Part shown: positions 1 to 5,940 of the stretch, piece by piece
Layout of the letters: every line of letters begins with the position of its first letter
Position numbering within the stretch: position 1 is the stretch's first letter
NCBI GenBank assembly: GCA_038232515.1
Contig: JBBSHS010000036.1
Span: 1-24,441 of the forward strand
Direction of reading: 5' to 3'
DNA: 24,441 nucleotides
DNA from: JBBSHS01 sp038232515
GTDB lineage: Bacteria > Actinomycetota > Acidimicrobiia > Acidimicrobiales > JAUJNH01
The notes under the pieces: model-generated
What the model saw: only the letters and a program-made list of their open reading frames with translations
What the model was told of the DNA's origin: nothing
Databases searched by the model: none
Made by a program: the position numbers and the translations under genes

Positions 1-120
1 ATCGGGGGCTCCGCCCCCCGACCCCCCGACAGCCCCACGCCCCCATCGGGGGCTGCCGCCCCCGAAACCTCGCCAAACGCCATCCGGTCGTACCACTCCC
101 CATCGGGGGCGGCGCCCGGG
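1..120. repeat. Three degenerate copies of a GC-rich hairpin repeat
   Basis: Three related units begin with ATCGGGGGC at about 1, 45 and 102. The middle copy (44-64) folds as CGGGGGC-TGCC-GCCCCCG, a perfect 7-bp stem. The first (1-20) pairs GGGGGC with GCCCCC across a short loop, and the third (101-120) is more degenerate. No open reading frame with coding character covers this stretch. The position is consistent with the 3' end of an upstream gene lying outside the window, so these may act as U-less actinobacterial terminators, or they may be a dispersed extragenic repeat. A similar core also occurs at 3976-3998 inside a gene. Confidence 0.55.
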
Positions 121-124
121 GTGG

Positions 125-154
125 TTGGCACTCTCTTGGGGCGGGCGCTAGCAG
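125..154 (+). promoter_or_regulatory. Putative groEL promoter
   Basis: TTGGCA at 125-130 resembles a sigma-70/sigA -35 box and TAGCAG at 149-154 is a weak -10 box, with an 18-bp spacer. TTGGCACTC (125-133) itself resembles a CIRCE left arm with one mismatch. The -10 overlaps the left arm of the CIRCE at 148-174, so a repressor bound there would block transcription initiation. The assignment rests on position and motif match only. Confidence 0.45.
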
Positions 155-174
155 TCGGGCGGGGCGAGTGCTAA
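148..174 (+). promoter_or_regulatory. CIRCE operator (HrcA-binding site)
   Basis: CTAGCAGTC, a 9-nt spacer and GAGTGCTAA match the CIRCE consensus TTAGCACTC-N9-GAGTGCTAA. The right arm is perfect and the left arm has two mismatches. It lies 81 bp upstream of the groEL start codon. In other bacteria HrcA binds CIRCE and represses chaperonin genes until heat or misfolding stress titrates it, so heat-inducible HrcA control of this groEL is inferred. The hrcA gene is not in the window. Confidence 0.85.
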
Positions 175-255
175 CGTTGGGGCAACCAGATCAACCAGAT
201 CAACCAGATAGCGGTCGGCCGTCTCATGGCGGTCGACCCCAATGGAGGGAAACGG

Positions 256-1869
256 ATGCCCAAGCTGATCGCCTTTGACGAGCAGGCCCGTCGCTCGCTC
301 GAGTCAGGCATGAACCAGCTCGCTGATGCCGTACGAGTCACGCTCGGCCCCAAAGGCCGGAACGTCGTGCTGGACAAGAAGTGGGGAGCCCCCACGATCA
401 CCAACGACGGTGTGTCGATCGCCAAGGAGATCGACCTCGAGGACCCGTTCGAGAAGTTGGGCGCCGAGCTGGTCAAAGAGGTGGCCAAGAAGACCGATGA
501 CGTGGCCGGCGACGGCACCACCACCGCAACCGTCCTGGCCTGGGCCATGGTGCGCGAAGGCCTGAAGAACGTGGCCGCCGGCGCCAACCCCATGAGCCTC
601 AAGAAGGGCATCGAGGCAGCGGTCATCGTCGCCGTCGAAGCCCTCAAGGACATCGCCCGCGAGACCGACTCCAAGGAGCAGATCGCCCAGGTCGCCAGCA
701 TTTCGGCGGCTGACGACGAGATCGGTGGCCTCATCGCAGACGCCATCGACAAGGTGGGCAAGGATGGCGTGATCACCGTCGAGGAGAGCCAGACCTTCGG
801 CATGGACCTCGACTTCGTCGAGGGCATGCGCTTCGACAAGGGCTACATCTCCCCCTACTTCGCCACCGACGCGGAGCGCATGGAAGCGGTTCTCGACGAT
901 CCCTACATCCTGCTGGTGTCGTCCAAGATCGCCGCCGTTCGAGACCTGCTGCCGTTGCTGGAGAAGGTCATGCAGTCGAGCAAGCCGCTCGTGATCCTCG
1001 CCGAGGACGTCGAAGGCGAGGCGCTGGCCACGCTCGTGGTCAACAAGATCCGCGGGACGTTCAAGTCCGCTGCTGTCAAGGCTCCCGGCTTCGGCGAGCG
1101 CCGCAAGGCCATGCTGCAGGACCTGGCGGTCCTCACCGGCGGCCAGGTCATCTCCGAGGAGGTCGGCCTGAAGCTCGAGAGTGTCACCCTCGACATGCTG
1201 GGCCGGGCCCGTAAGGTCGTGATCACCAAGGACGAGACCACCGTGGTCGAGGGTGCCGGGTCGAACGAAGAGGTCAAGGGTCGCATCAGCCAGATCCGGG
1301 CCGAGATCGAGAACACCGACAGCGACTACGACATGGAGAAGCTCCAGGAGCGCCTGGCCAAGCTGTCCGGGGGCGTGGCTCTCATCAAGGTCGGCGCCGC
1401 CACCGAGACCGAGCTGAAGGAGAAGAAGCACCGCATCGAGGACGCCGTCAGCACCACCAAGGCGGCCGTCGAAGAGGGTGTCGTGCCCGGCGGTGGGGTC
1501 GCTCTACTGCGGGCCCAGGCCCGCATTCTCGACCGGGCCGAGAAGCTCGAAGGCGACGAGGCCACCGGTGCCCGCATCGTGGCCCGCGCCGTGACCGAGC
1601 CGCTGCGCCAGATCGCCGTCAATGCCGGCCTGGAGGGCGGCGTGGTGGTCGAGAAGGTGCTCGCCCTGAAGAAGGCGGCAGAGGGCCTCAACGCCGCCAG
1701 CGGCGAGTACGAGGACCTGTTCAAGGCCGGTGTCATCGACGCCGTCAAGGTCACCCGCTCGGCGCTCCAGAACGCGGCGTCGATCGCCGCCCTGTTCCTC
1801 ACCACCGAGGCGGTCATCGTCGACAAGCCGGCGGACGACGCGCCGGTGCCCGCCATGGACGACTACTGA
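256..1869 (+). CDS. groEL: Chaperonin GroEL (60 kDa, Cpn60)
   Basis: This is a cytosolic ATP-driven chaperonin that forms double heptameric rings and folds client proteins with GroES. The 537-residue length is normal for the family. The ATP site DGTTT is at residues 86-90 and the N-terminal segment VTLGPKGRNVVLDK is typical. ATG at 256 is preferred because GGAGGG (244-249) sits 6 nt before it and MPKLIAFDEQAR matches usual GroEL N-termini; an in-frame ATG at 226 would add ten atypical residues. The C-terminus ends in PVPAMDDY and lacks the Gly-Gly-Met tail of many GroELs. No groES lies next to it, so this is a solitary groEL copy of the kind common in actinomycetes with more than one chaperonin. 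CIRCE and a promoter lie upstream and a hairpin downstream, so it is probably monocistronic. Confidence 0.97.
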   Translation: MPKLIAFDEQARRSLESGMNQLADAVRVTLGPKGRNVVLDKKWGAPTITNDGVSIAKEIDLEDPFEKLGAELVKEVAKKTDDVAGDGTTTATVLAWAMVREGLKNVAAGANPMSLKKGIEAAVIVAVEALKDIARETDSKEQIAQVASISAADDEIGGLIADAIDKVGKDGVITVEESQTFGMDLDFVEGMRFDKGYISPYFATDAERMEAVLDDPYILLVSSKIAAVRDLLPLLEKVMQSSKPLVILAEDVEGEALATLVVNKIRGTFKSAAVKAPGFGERRKAMLQDLAVLTGGQVISEEVGLKLESVTLDMLGRARKVVITKDETTVVEGAGSNEEVKGRISQIRAEIENTDSDYDMEKLQERLAKLSGGVALIKVGAATETELKEKKHRIEDAVSTTKAAVEEGVVPGGGVALLRAQARILDRAEKLEGDEATGARIVARAVTEPLRQIAVNAGLEGGVVVEKVLALKKAAEGLNAASGEYEDLFKAGVIDAVKVTRSALQNAASIAALFLTTEAVIVDKPADDAPVPAMDDY

Positions 1870-1940
1870 GCCCAGCGGCGGCCCCACCGACGGCCCCACC
1901 CGGGGTTGTCGTCTGAACCAACCGACACCGCTACACCCGG

Positions 1941-1970
1941 CGAACGGCCCTCGCACCCGGGGGCCGTTCG
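1941..1970 (+). terminator. Hairpin terminator after groEL
   Basis: CGAACGGCCC (1941-1950) and GGGCCGTTCG (1961-1970) form a perfect 10-bp stem with a 10-nt loop, 71 nt after the groEL stop. No U-tract follows, which is usual for high-GC actinobacterial terminators. Confidence 0.7.
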
Positions 1971-1987
1971 TCGCGTCGGCCATGCCG

Positions 1988-1993
1988 TAGGTT
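1988..1993 (+). promoter_or_regulatory. -10 box for leaderless chdC transcript
   Basis: TAGGTT fits the TAnnnT -10 consensus and its last base lies 7 nt before the ATG at 2001. The transcript would therefore start at or very near the start codon. There is no convincing Shine-Dalgarno sequence, which agrees with leaderless initiation. Confidence 0.55.
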
Positions 1994-2000
1994 GGCAGCG

Positions 2001-2684
2001 ATGCCTGAGCCACTGACGCCCTCGGTCGGGTGGGGAGTACTCCATCTGTTCTGCCGCCTGACCCCTTCCACCGACGCCGAGGCGGTCATCGCCGCGGTCA
2101 AGACCTGCCAGGCCGACGACCACCAGGTGGTGAGCTTCGCTGTGCTGGGCCACAAGGCGGACCTTGGTTTCCTGGCCGTTGGGCCCGACCTGTGGCGACT
2201 ACGGCGCTTCCAGGCCGACCTCCAGGCCGCCGGCGTGGAACTGGCCGACTCCTACGTGTCGCTCACCGAGGTCAGCGAGTACGCCGCCGGCATGCCGGCC
2301 GAGATGCTGACGCCCCGCCTCCATCCCCAGCTCCCGCCAGAGGGCAAACGGGCCGTGTGCCTGTACCCGATGAGCAAGCGGCGCCTGCCCGGGGCCAACT
2401 GGTACAGGCTCGACCTCGAGGAACGAACGCGGCTCATGATGGAGCATGGGACCACTGGCAGGACGTTCCGGGGTCGGGTTGTGCAGCTCATCACCGGCTC
2501 CACCGGGATCGACGACTGGGAATGGTTCGTGACCCTGTTCGCCAACGACCCGGCGGATCTGAAGGCCTGCGTCTACACCATGCGCTATGACGAGGCGTCG
2601 GCCAGGTACGTCGACTTCGGCTGGTTCGTTACCGGTCTGATCGACGACGTCGGGCAGATACTGGGCGAGCTCATCCGCCGCTGA
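2001..2684 (+). CDS. hemQ: Coproheme decarboxylase ChdC (HemQ, chlorite dismutase family)
   Basis: The 227-residue protein is predicted to decarboxylate coproheme III to heme b with peroxide, the last step of the coproporphyrin-dependent heme pathway used by actinomycetes and Firmicutes. Visible hallmarks are YPMSKRR at 122-128, whose Tyr122 aligns with the catalytic tyrosine, MMEHG with His149 as likely proximal heme ligand, the block ITGSTGIDDWEW (165-176), and RYDEASARYVDFG near the C-terminus. The Tyr-to-His spacing of 27 matches known HemQ proteins. ATG 2001 is chosen over TTG 1992 because of the TAGGTT box 7 nt upstream. No other heme genes are in the window, so it stands apart from hemE/H/Y. 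Chlorite detoxification is unlikely for this actinobacterial subgroup. Confidence 0.92.
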   Translation: MPEPLTPSVGWGVLHLFCRLTPSTDAEAVIAAVKTCQADDHQVVSFAVLGHKADLGFLAVGPDLWRLRRFQADLQAAGVELADSYVSLTEVSEYAAGMPAEMLTPRLHPQLPPEGKRAVCLYPMSKRRLPGANWYRLDLEERTRLMMEHGTTGRTFRGRVVQLITGSTGIDDWEWFVTLFANDPADLKACVYTMRYDEASARYVDFGWFVTGLIDDVGQILGELIRR

Positions 2685-2750
2685 GAAGCTCCGGCGTCAG
2701 TACCCACCGGTGCGGCACCGGCCGCGGACGGTACCGCCAGCCCGCATCAC

Positions 2751-2756
2751 TACGAT
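2751..2756 (+). promoter_or_regulatory. -10 box upstream of larE minicistrons
   Basis: TACGAT matches the TAnnnT -10 consensus and lies 9 nt before ATG 2766. This suggests a start site close to that ATG, about 100 nt upstream of the larE coding start. Confidence 0.4.
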
Positions 2757-2765
2757 CGACCCGAG

Positions 2766-2863
2766 ATGCCCGACCTCCTGTGCCCGCCCGCCCGATGACC
2801 GGTCCGGGAGGCCGCTGCATCCACGGTCATTTGAGCGGCGGGGCCACCGGAGTGGTGCAGTGA
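2766..2863 (+). other. Two possible overlapping minicistrons ahead of larE
   Basis: ATG 2766 opens a 10-codon frame (MPDLLCPPAR) ending in TGA 2796-2798. Its stop overlaps ATG 2795, which opens a 22-codon frame ending in TGA 2861-2863. That stop in turn overlaps the GTG 2860 start of larE. The chain of ATGA and GTGA junctions after a -10 box could transmit ribosomes by translational coupling or act as a leader. Neither peptide resembles a known family, and such overlaps can arise by chance in GC-rich DNA. Confidence 0.3.
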
Positions 2864-3726
2864 CGGGGCGACCGGCCGCCACGGCCGGCCATTCCGGCCC
2901 CGGCTCGTGCCCGGGTTCCGGTTCCGATGCCGGTTCCGGCGCGGACCTGGACCGGCTCCGGGCCCGTTTGGTCGACATCGGCCGGGTGACGGTCGGCTTC
3001 TCCGGTGGCGCCGACTCGGCCTTTCTGGCCTGGGTGGCCCAGGATACCCTCGGAGCCGAGGCCGTCCACGCCGTGACCGCCGTGTCGGCGTCCCTGGCCG
3101 AATCCGAGGCGGCCGACTGCGCCGCCCTGGCCCGCGAGTGGGGCCTGCGGTGGACGCCGGTCGTGACCGACGAGCTGGCCCGGGCCGCGTACACGGTCAA
3201 CGGGGCCGACCGCTGCTACCACTGCAAGGCCGAGTTGCTGGACGTGGTCGGGCCCTTGGCCGTGGCCGACGGCTCCACCGTCGTGCTGGGCGTCAACGTC
3301 GACGACCTGGGCGACCACAGGCCCGGCCAGTTGGCGGCGGCCGAGCGAGGTGCCTGCTTCCCGTTGGTGGATGTCGGCTTCACCAAGGCCGACGTCCGGG
3401 CCGGGTCACGCCGCCTGGGCTTGCGCACCTGGGACAAGCCGGCGGCGGCCTGCCTGGCCTCGCGCGTCCCCTACGGGACGGCGGTCACCGTCGCCGTGCT
3501 GGGCTCGGTGGGGCGGGCCGAAGCCGGGATCAAGGCGCTCGGGTTCGGGCAGCTGCGGGTGCGCCACCACGGCACCGTCGCCCGGGTCGAAGTCGACGGG
3601 ACCGAGCTCGAGCTCGCCATCGTGCGCCGGGCCGACATCGTCGCCGTGGTCAAGGCTGCCGGGTACCACTACGTAGCCCTCGACCTCGAAGGCTTCCGGT
3701 CCGGTTCCCTGAACGAGACGCTGTAG
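2860..3726 (+). CDS. larE: LarE-type ATP-dependent sulfurtransferase (PP-loop)
   Basis: LarE adenylates and then thiolates the dicarboxylated pyridinium precursor of the nickel-pincer nucleotide cofactor. The PP-loop SGGADS is at residues 48-53, followed by ADRCYHCK (Cys119, Cys122), NVDDLGDHRPG (about 146-156) and KPAAACLASRVPYG with Cys198. The position of the sacrificial Cys of Lactobacillus LarE is Ala here. The three cysteines instead match the pattern of LarE proteins that bind a [4Fe-4S] cluster and work catalytically, so that type is inferred. GTG 2860 gives 288 residues, including a low-complexity Gly/Ser N-terminus of about 28. No larA, larB or larC is nearby, so the true substrate is open. 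It probably forms an operon with the DUF2993 gene 11 nt downstream. Confidence 0.85.
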   Translation: MTGRPAATAGHSGPGSCPGSGSDAGSGADLDRLRARLVDIGRVTVGFSGGADSAFLAWVAQDTLGAEAVHAVTAVSASLAESEAADCAALAREWGLRWTPVVTDELARAAYTVNGADRCYHCKAELLDVVGPLAVADGSTVVLGVNVDDLGDHRPGQLAAAERGACFPLVDVGFTKADVRAGSRRLGLRTWDKPAAACLASRVPYGTAVTVAVLGSVGRAEAGIKALGFGQLRVRHHGTVARVEVDGTELELAIVRRADIVAVVKAAGYHYVALDLEGFRSGSLNETL

Positions 3727-3737
3727 GGAGCCCTGCG

Positions 3738-4403
3738 GTGTTCAAGCTCGCCCGTCGGGTGGCTGTACTTATCGTGGTGGTCGTGGTGGTGGCGGCCGTG
3801 GCCGGCGACATGGTCGCCCGTCGCCGGGCCCAGGCCACGCTGGTCGACGCCGTGGTCAGGAATGTGCCCGGGGCCACCGACGTGTCGGCCTCGGTCTCGT
3901 CGTTCCCCTTCCTGGGTCATCTGCTCGTCCAGGGTCGGGTGGCGGAGGTCGACGTGCGGATCGGCGGAGTGGCCGCCCCCATCGGGGGCCGCTCCGCCGT
4001 CGACCTGACCGACGTCCAGGTCGACGTGCACGACGTCGACCTGGATACCGGCGAGGCGTTGCACGGGCAAGCCCGCGTCACCGCCATCGGCCGGGGCCAC
4101 GTCCAGGCGTCGATCAGCCAGGACGCTCTCCAGCGCCTGCTACCGAGGGGAGTGTCGGTCCATCTGGCTGCCGGGTCGGCTCAGGTGACCGGGCCCCTTG
4201 CCGGGTCGGCCGAGATCGTCGCCACCGGTACCGGGAAGCTGGCTCTGCGCCTCGGCCGCCCACAGGTGGTCATCCCCATTCCCCTGCCCACGGCCACGGT
4301 GCTGACCTGCCCGCCGCAGGTCGCCATCGCCGACGGCACCCTCACGTTGTCGTGCTCGTTCCGGGACGTCCCTCGCATTCTCGTCGATCGGGTGCGGGGA
4401 TGA
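3738..4403 (+). CDS. DUF2993 (LmeA-like) membrane-anchored protein
   Basis: The 221-residue protein begins with a positively charged N-terminus and a strongly hydrophobic segment at about residues 8-23 (VAVLIVVVVVVAAVAG), an uncleaved anchor or signal peptide. The rest is a beta-rich DUF2993 domain with the typical pattern of alternating strands, internal acidic motifs (VDVHDVDLDTGEAL) and a C-terminal sequence TLTLSCSFRDVPRIL. DUF2993 proteins of mycobacteria (LmeA) act in the periplasm in mannan/lipomannan elongation and have a lipid-binding-like fold; a comparable envelope role is inferred. GTG 3738 is preceded by GGGAG at 3726-3730. It lies 11 nt after larE and its stop overlaps an ATG (ATGA, 4400-4403). 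Confidence 0.75.
   Translation: MFKLARRVAVLIVVVVVVAAVAGDMVARRRAQATLVDAVVRNVPGATDVSASVSSFPFLGHLLVQGRVAEVDVRIGGVAAPIGGRSAVDLTDVQVDVHDVDLDTGEALHGQARVTAIGRGHVQASISQDALQRLLPRGVSVHLAAGSAQVTGPLAGSAEIVATGTGKLALRLGRPQVVIPIPLPTATVLTCPPQVAIADGTLTLSCSFRDVPRILVDRVRG
3976..3998 (+). repeat. Copy of the ATCGGGGGC hairpin motif inside the DUF2993 gene
   Basis: CCCCCATCGGGGGC followed by CGCTCCGCC closely resembles the repeat units at 1-64, but here it lies in frame within coding sequence and encodes APIGGRSA. It may be a chance match in GC-rich DNA or an inserted copy of the same element. Confidence 0.35.
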
Positions 4404-4480
4404 CGGCGTTCGGTCGGGTCGTCCGGGCCTTCACCCAGGACACTGGCGGGTTCGACGGCAGGGCGCACCATGACGGCTGA
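4400..4480 (+). other. Possible 26-codon coupling ORF
   Basis: ATG 4400 overlaps the DUF2993 stop (ATGA) and opens a 26-codon frame that ends at TGA 4478-4480, just past ATG 4470 of the next gene. It bridges the 66-nt gap between the two genes. The product has no recognisable features. It may only keep ribosomes moving to the downstream start, or may be fortuitous. Confidence 0.25.
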
Positions 4481-4952
4481 TGCCGACGCGGCCGACGCCG
4501 CCGACGCCGCCGACGCCGCCATGCTGGCCGCCGTCGGTGCTTCGCTGGCCGACGCCGTGGCCGATGCCCTGCCTGGCTGGGTGGCCGGCAGCATCCGCCG
4601 CTGTGGACCTGACATCCCGGCCGTGGATGTCGAATCGGCCGGCCAGGCCGCGCTGGCCGAGGTCATGCCCGGCTTACGGGTGCTCCTCGCCTTGGATGTC
4701 GACGAGCAGCGCCAGGGCCCCCTCGCCGTGGTCCGGCGGGCGGTGCGGGCCCCGACCGAGGTACTGCGCGGCAATGGCGTACCTCCCTTTGACCGGGACG
4801 ACCGTCAGCGCGAACTGTTTCCCGGCGACGATTACGACCTGGCCCCCGCCCGCTTCACCGATCTCGGCCCCGAGGTGGGCGAAGCCGGGATCGCCTGGGG
4901 TGCGGCCAAGGCCTACGTCCACCGGCGTCGGCACCAGGGCCCCCGGTCATGA
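4470..4952 (+). CDS. Conserved actinobacterial protein of unknown function
   Basis: The protein has 160 residues and no recognised domain. The N-terminus carries an ADA repeat (residues 3-17) encoded by a 9-bp DNA repeat. The core contains LRVLLALDVDEQRQGPLAVV (about 70-89), a motif PTEVLRGNGVPP, then DYDLAPARFTDLG and a C-terminal GIAWGAAKAYVHRRR. No signal peptide or membrane segment is seen, so it is probably cytosolic. The strong GC3 bias and position 66 nt after the DUF2993 gene support a real gene in the same operon. A weak memory of similar actinobacterial proteins supports conservation, but no function can be given. Confidence 0.7.
   Translation: MTADADAADAADAADAAMLAAVGASLADAVADALPGWVAGSIRRCGPDIPAVDVESAGQAALAEVMPGLRVLLALDVDEQRQGPLAVVRRAVRAPTEVLRGNGVPPFDRDDRQRELFPGDDYDLAPARFTDLGPEVGEAGIAWGAAKAYVHRRRHQGPRS
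4482..4520 (+). repeat. 9-bp coding tandem repeat (GCCGACGCC)n
   Basis: Four consecutive 9-bp units (the first ends in G) plus a partial GCC encode an Ala-Asp-Ala repeat. The period is a multiple of three, so gain or loss of units would change length without shifting the frame. Confidence 0.85.
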
Positions 4953-5094
4953 GCGTCTCAGCGTCGTCTCGAAGGAGGCGATGGGCCGTATACCCTCCGG
5001 ACCGTCGGCGCTACAGCGACAGCGACGGCGGGCTCGGGGCCGAAGGGCTTCGCAGGTCGGTAGTGGGGCCGAGCGCCCCTCAGAGTGGAGGACA

Positions 5095-5544
5095 ATGAGC
5101 AGAGTGATCGCGTTGGCCCCCGACATCATGGACCGGTCCAAGATCGTCATCGCCGCCGCCGACACGCAGTTCGTGGCCAGCTCCTCGGCCCTGCGGGGGG
5201 CGCTGTGGCTGGGCCCAGAGGTGGTGGTCGTGGACCTGGCCCGACCGGGCGCCGTGGAAGCAGCCGGGGAGGCGGTGGCCGCCGGCGCCAGGGTCGTGGC
5301 CTTCGGCAACCACTTCCAGCGGGAGGTGTTGGCCGCCGCCCGACAGGCGGGATGCCACGACGTCGTGCCCCGCTCGGAGTTCTTCGCCGACGCCGGGTCG
5401 CTGCTCGCTCGCCGCGACGGGGACAAGCCAGCCCGACCCGGCAACCCGGCCGGCGCCGCCGGTCCCGAGCCCGGCCCGGCCAGCCCGGCGGCTCCGTCCC
5501 AGATCCCTCGAGCCTCGAAGGGAGCGCCTCGGCCGCTCGCTTGA
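5095..5544 (+). CDS. Degenerate receiver-like (CheY-fold) protein
   Basis: The 149-residue protein looks like a single alpha/beta domain (about 12-106) followed by a Pro/Ala-rich disordered tail of about 40 residues. The pattern follows a response-regulator receiver: strand KIVIAAAD where the acidic pair would lie, VVVVDLARPG with Asp47 at the phosphoacceptor position, RVVAFGNHF for strand 4, and HDVVPRSEFF for strand 5, with Arg replacing the conserved Lys. The missing acidic pair and Lys suggest it is not a normal phosphorylation switch. ATG 5095 follows GGAGG at 5087-5091. An in-frame ATG 4981 with its own GGAGG would add 38 Arg-rich residues of poor codon bias. A TATACCCT -10-like sequence lies at 4989-4996. 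No kinase or output domain is nearby. Confidence 0.6.
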   Translation: MSRVIALAPDIMDRSKIVIAAADTQFVASSSALRGALWLGPEVVVVDLARPGAVEAAGEAVAAGARVVAFGNHFQREVLAAARQAGCHDVVPRSEFFADAGSLLARRDGDKPARPGNPAGAAGPEPGPASPAAPSQIPRASKGAPRPLA

Positions 5545-5597
5545 CCGCTGGACCTGCCCCCCGCGCAGAGCCGGCAAGACGGGCCCTGGCGGCGGGC

Positions 5598-5792
5598 TCA
5601 GCTTCGACCCCGGCCCTCGTCGGGACGCTCGACCGTCCAGCCCGCGCCCAGCACCCGGGGCTCGAAGAACACGCAGCCGGTGGGGCAGGCGAACGGCTCG
5701 TCCTGGTTGACCTCCAGCCGGCACCGTTCGAACCCGTCGCCCCCGGCCGTGCTGCGCTTCAGGTAGTGGCGACAGTCGTCTCGCACGGCCAT
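5598..5792 (-). CDS. Small four-cysteine protein, conserved unknown
   Basis: The 64-residue protein starts MAVRDDCRHY and contains ERCRLEVNQDEPFACPTGCVFFEPR. The four cysteines, two of them in a CPTGC cluster, suggest a small zinc- or metal-binding fold, which is inference. Related small proteins with DDCRHY...RC...FACP..C.FFEPR are familiar from actinomycetes but have no known function. ATG 5792 is preferred because it gives the compact conserved start; an in-frame ATG at 5882 would add 30 unsupported residues. It is convergent with the receiver-like gene and divergent from the flavoprotein gene. Confidence 0.65.
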   Translation of the reverse strand: MAVRDDCRHYLKRSTAGGDGFERCRLEVNQDEPFACPTGCVFFEPRVLGAGWTVERPDEGRGRS

Positions 5793-5925
5793 CGGAGCCA
5801 ATGGTGTCAGATATGCGCCGTGCCCACGGCCAAGGATGGATGGAAGGTGATGAGCGTGCGGCTCTGAGGCACCGCCGGGCATCGGGCACCTGTCCCATCC
5901 GCTACCTCAGATCGGCACCACCACC

Positions 5926-5931
5926 TACGTT
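5926..5931 (+). promoter_or_regulatory. -10 box for the flavoprotein gene
   Basis: TACGTT fits TAnnnT and ends 9 nt before ATG 5941, giving a leader of zero to two bases. No Shine-Dalgarno sequence is visible. Confidence 0.45.
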
Positions 5932-5940
5932 GTCACCGTC

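Noticed and set aside
1..255. groES upstream of groEL
   Set aside because: No frame in this stretch encodes a GroES-like protein; the region holds only hairpin repeats and regulatory sites.
304..1431. 375-residue open frame antisense to groEL
   Set aside because: It is the reverse complement of a certain gene; it is rich in Gly, Asp, Leu and His from mirror codons and has no family features.
2710..2859. Longer larE start at 2710
   Set aside because: The added residues are Arg/Pro-rich, have poor codon bias and precede the probable promoter box at 2751.
4480..5094. Upstream extension of the receiver-like gene to 4480
   Set aside because: It overlaps the 4470-4952 gene in another frame and reads as Pro/Arg/Thr-rich shadow sequence.
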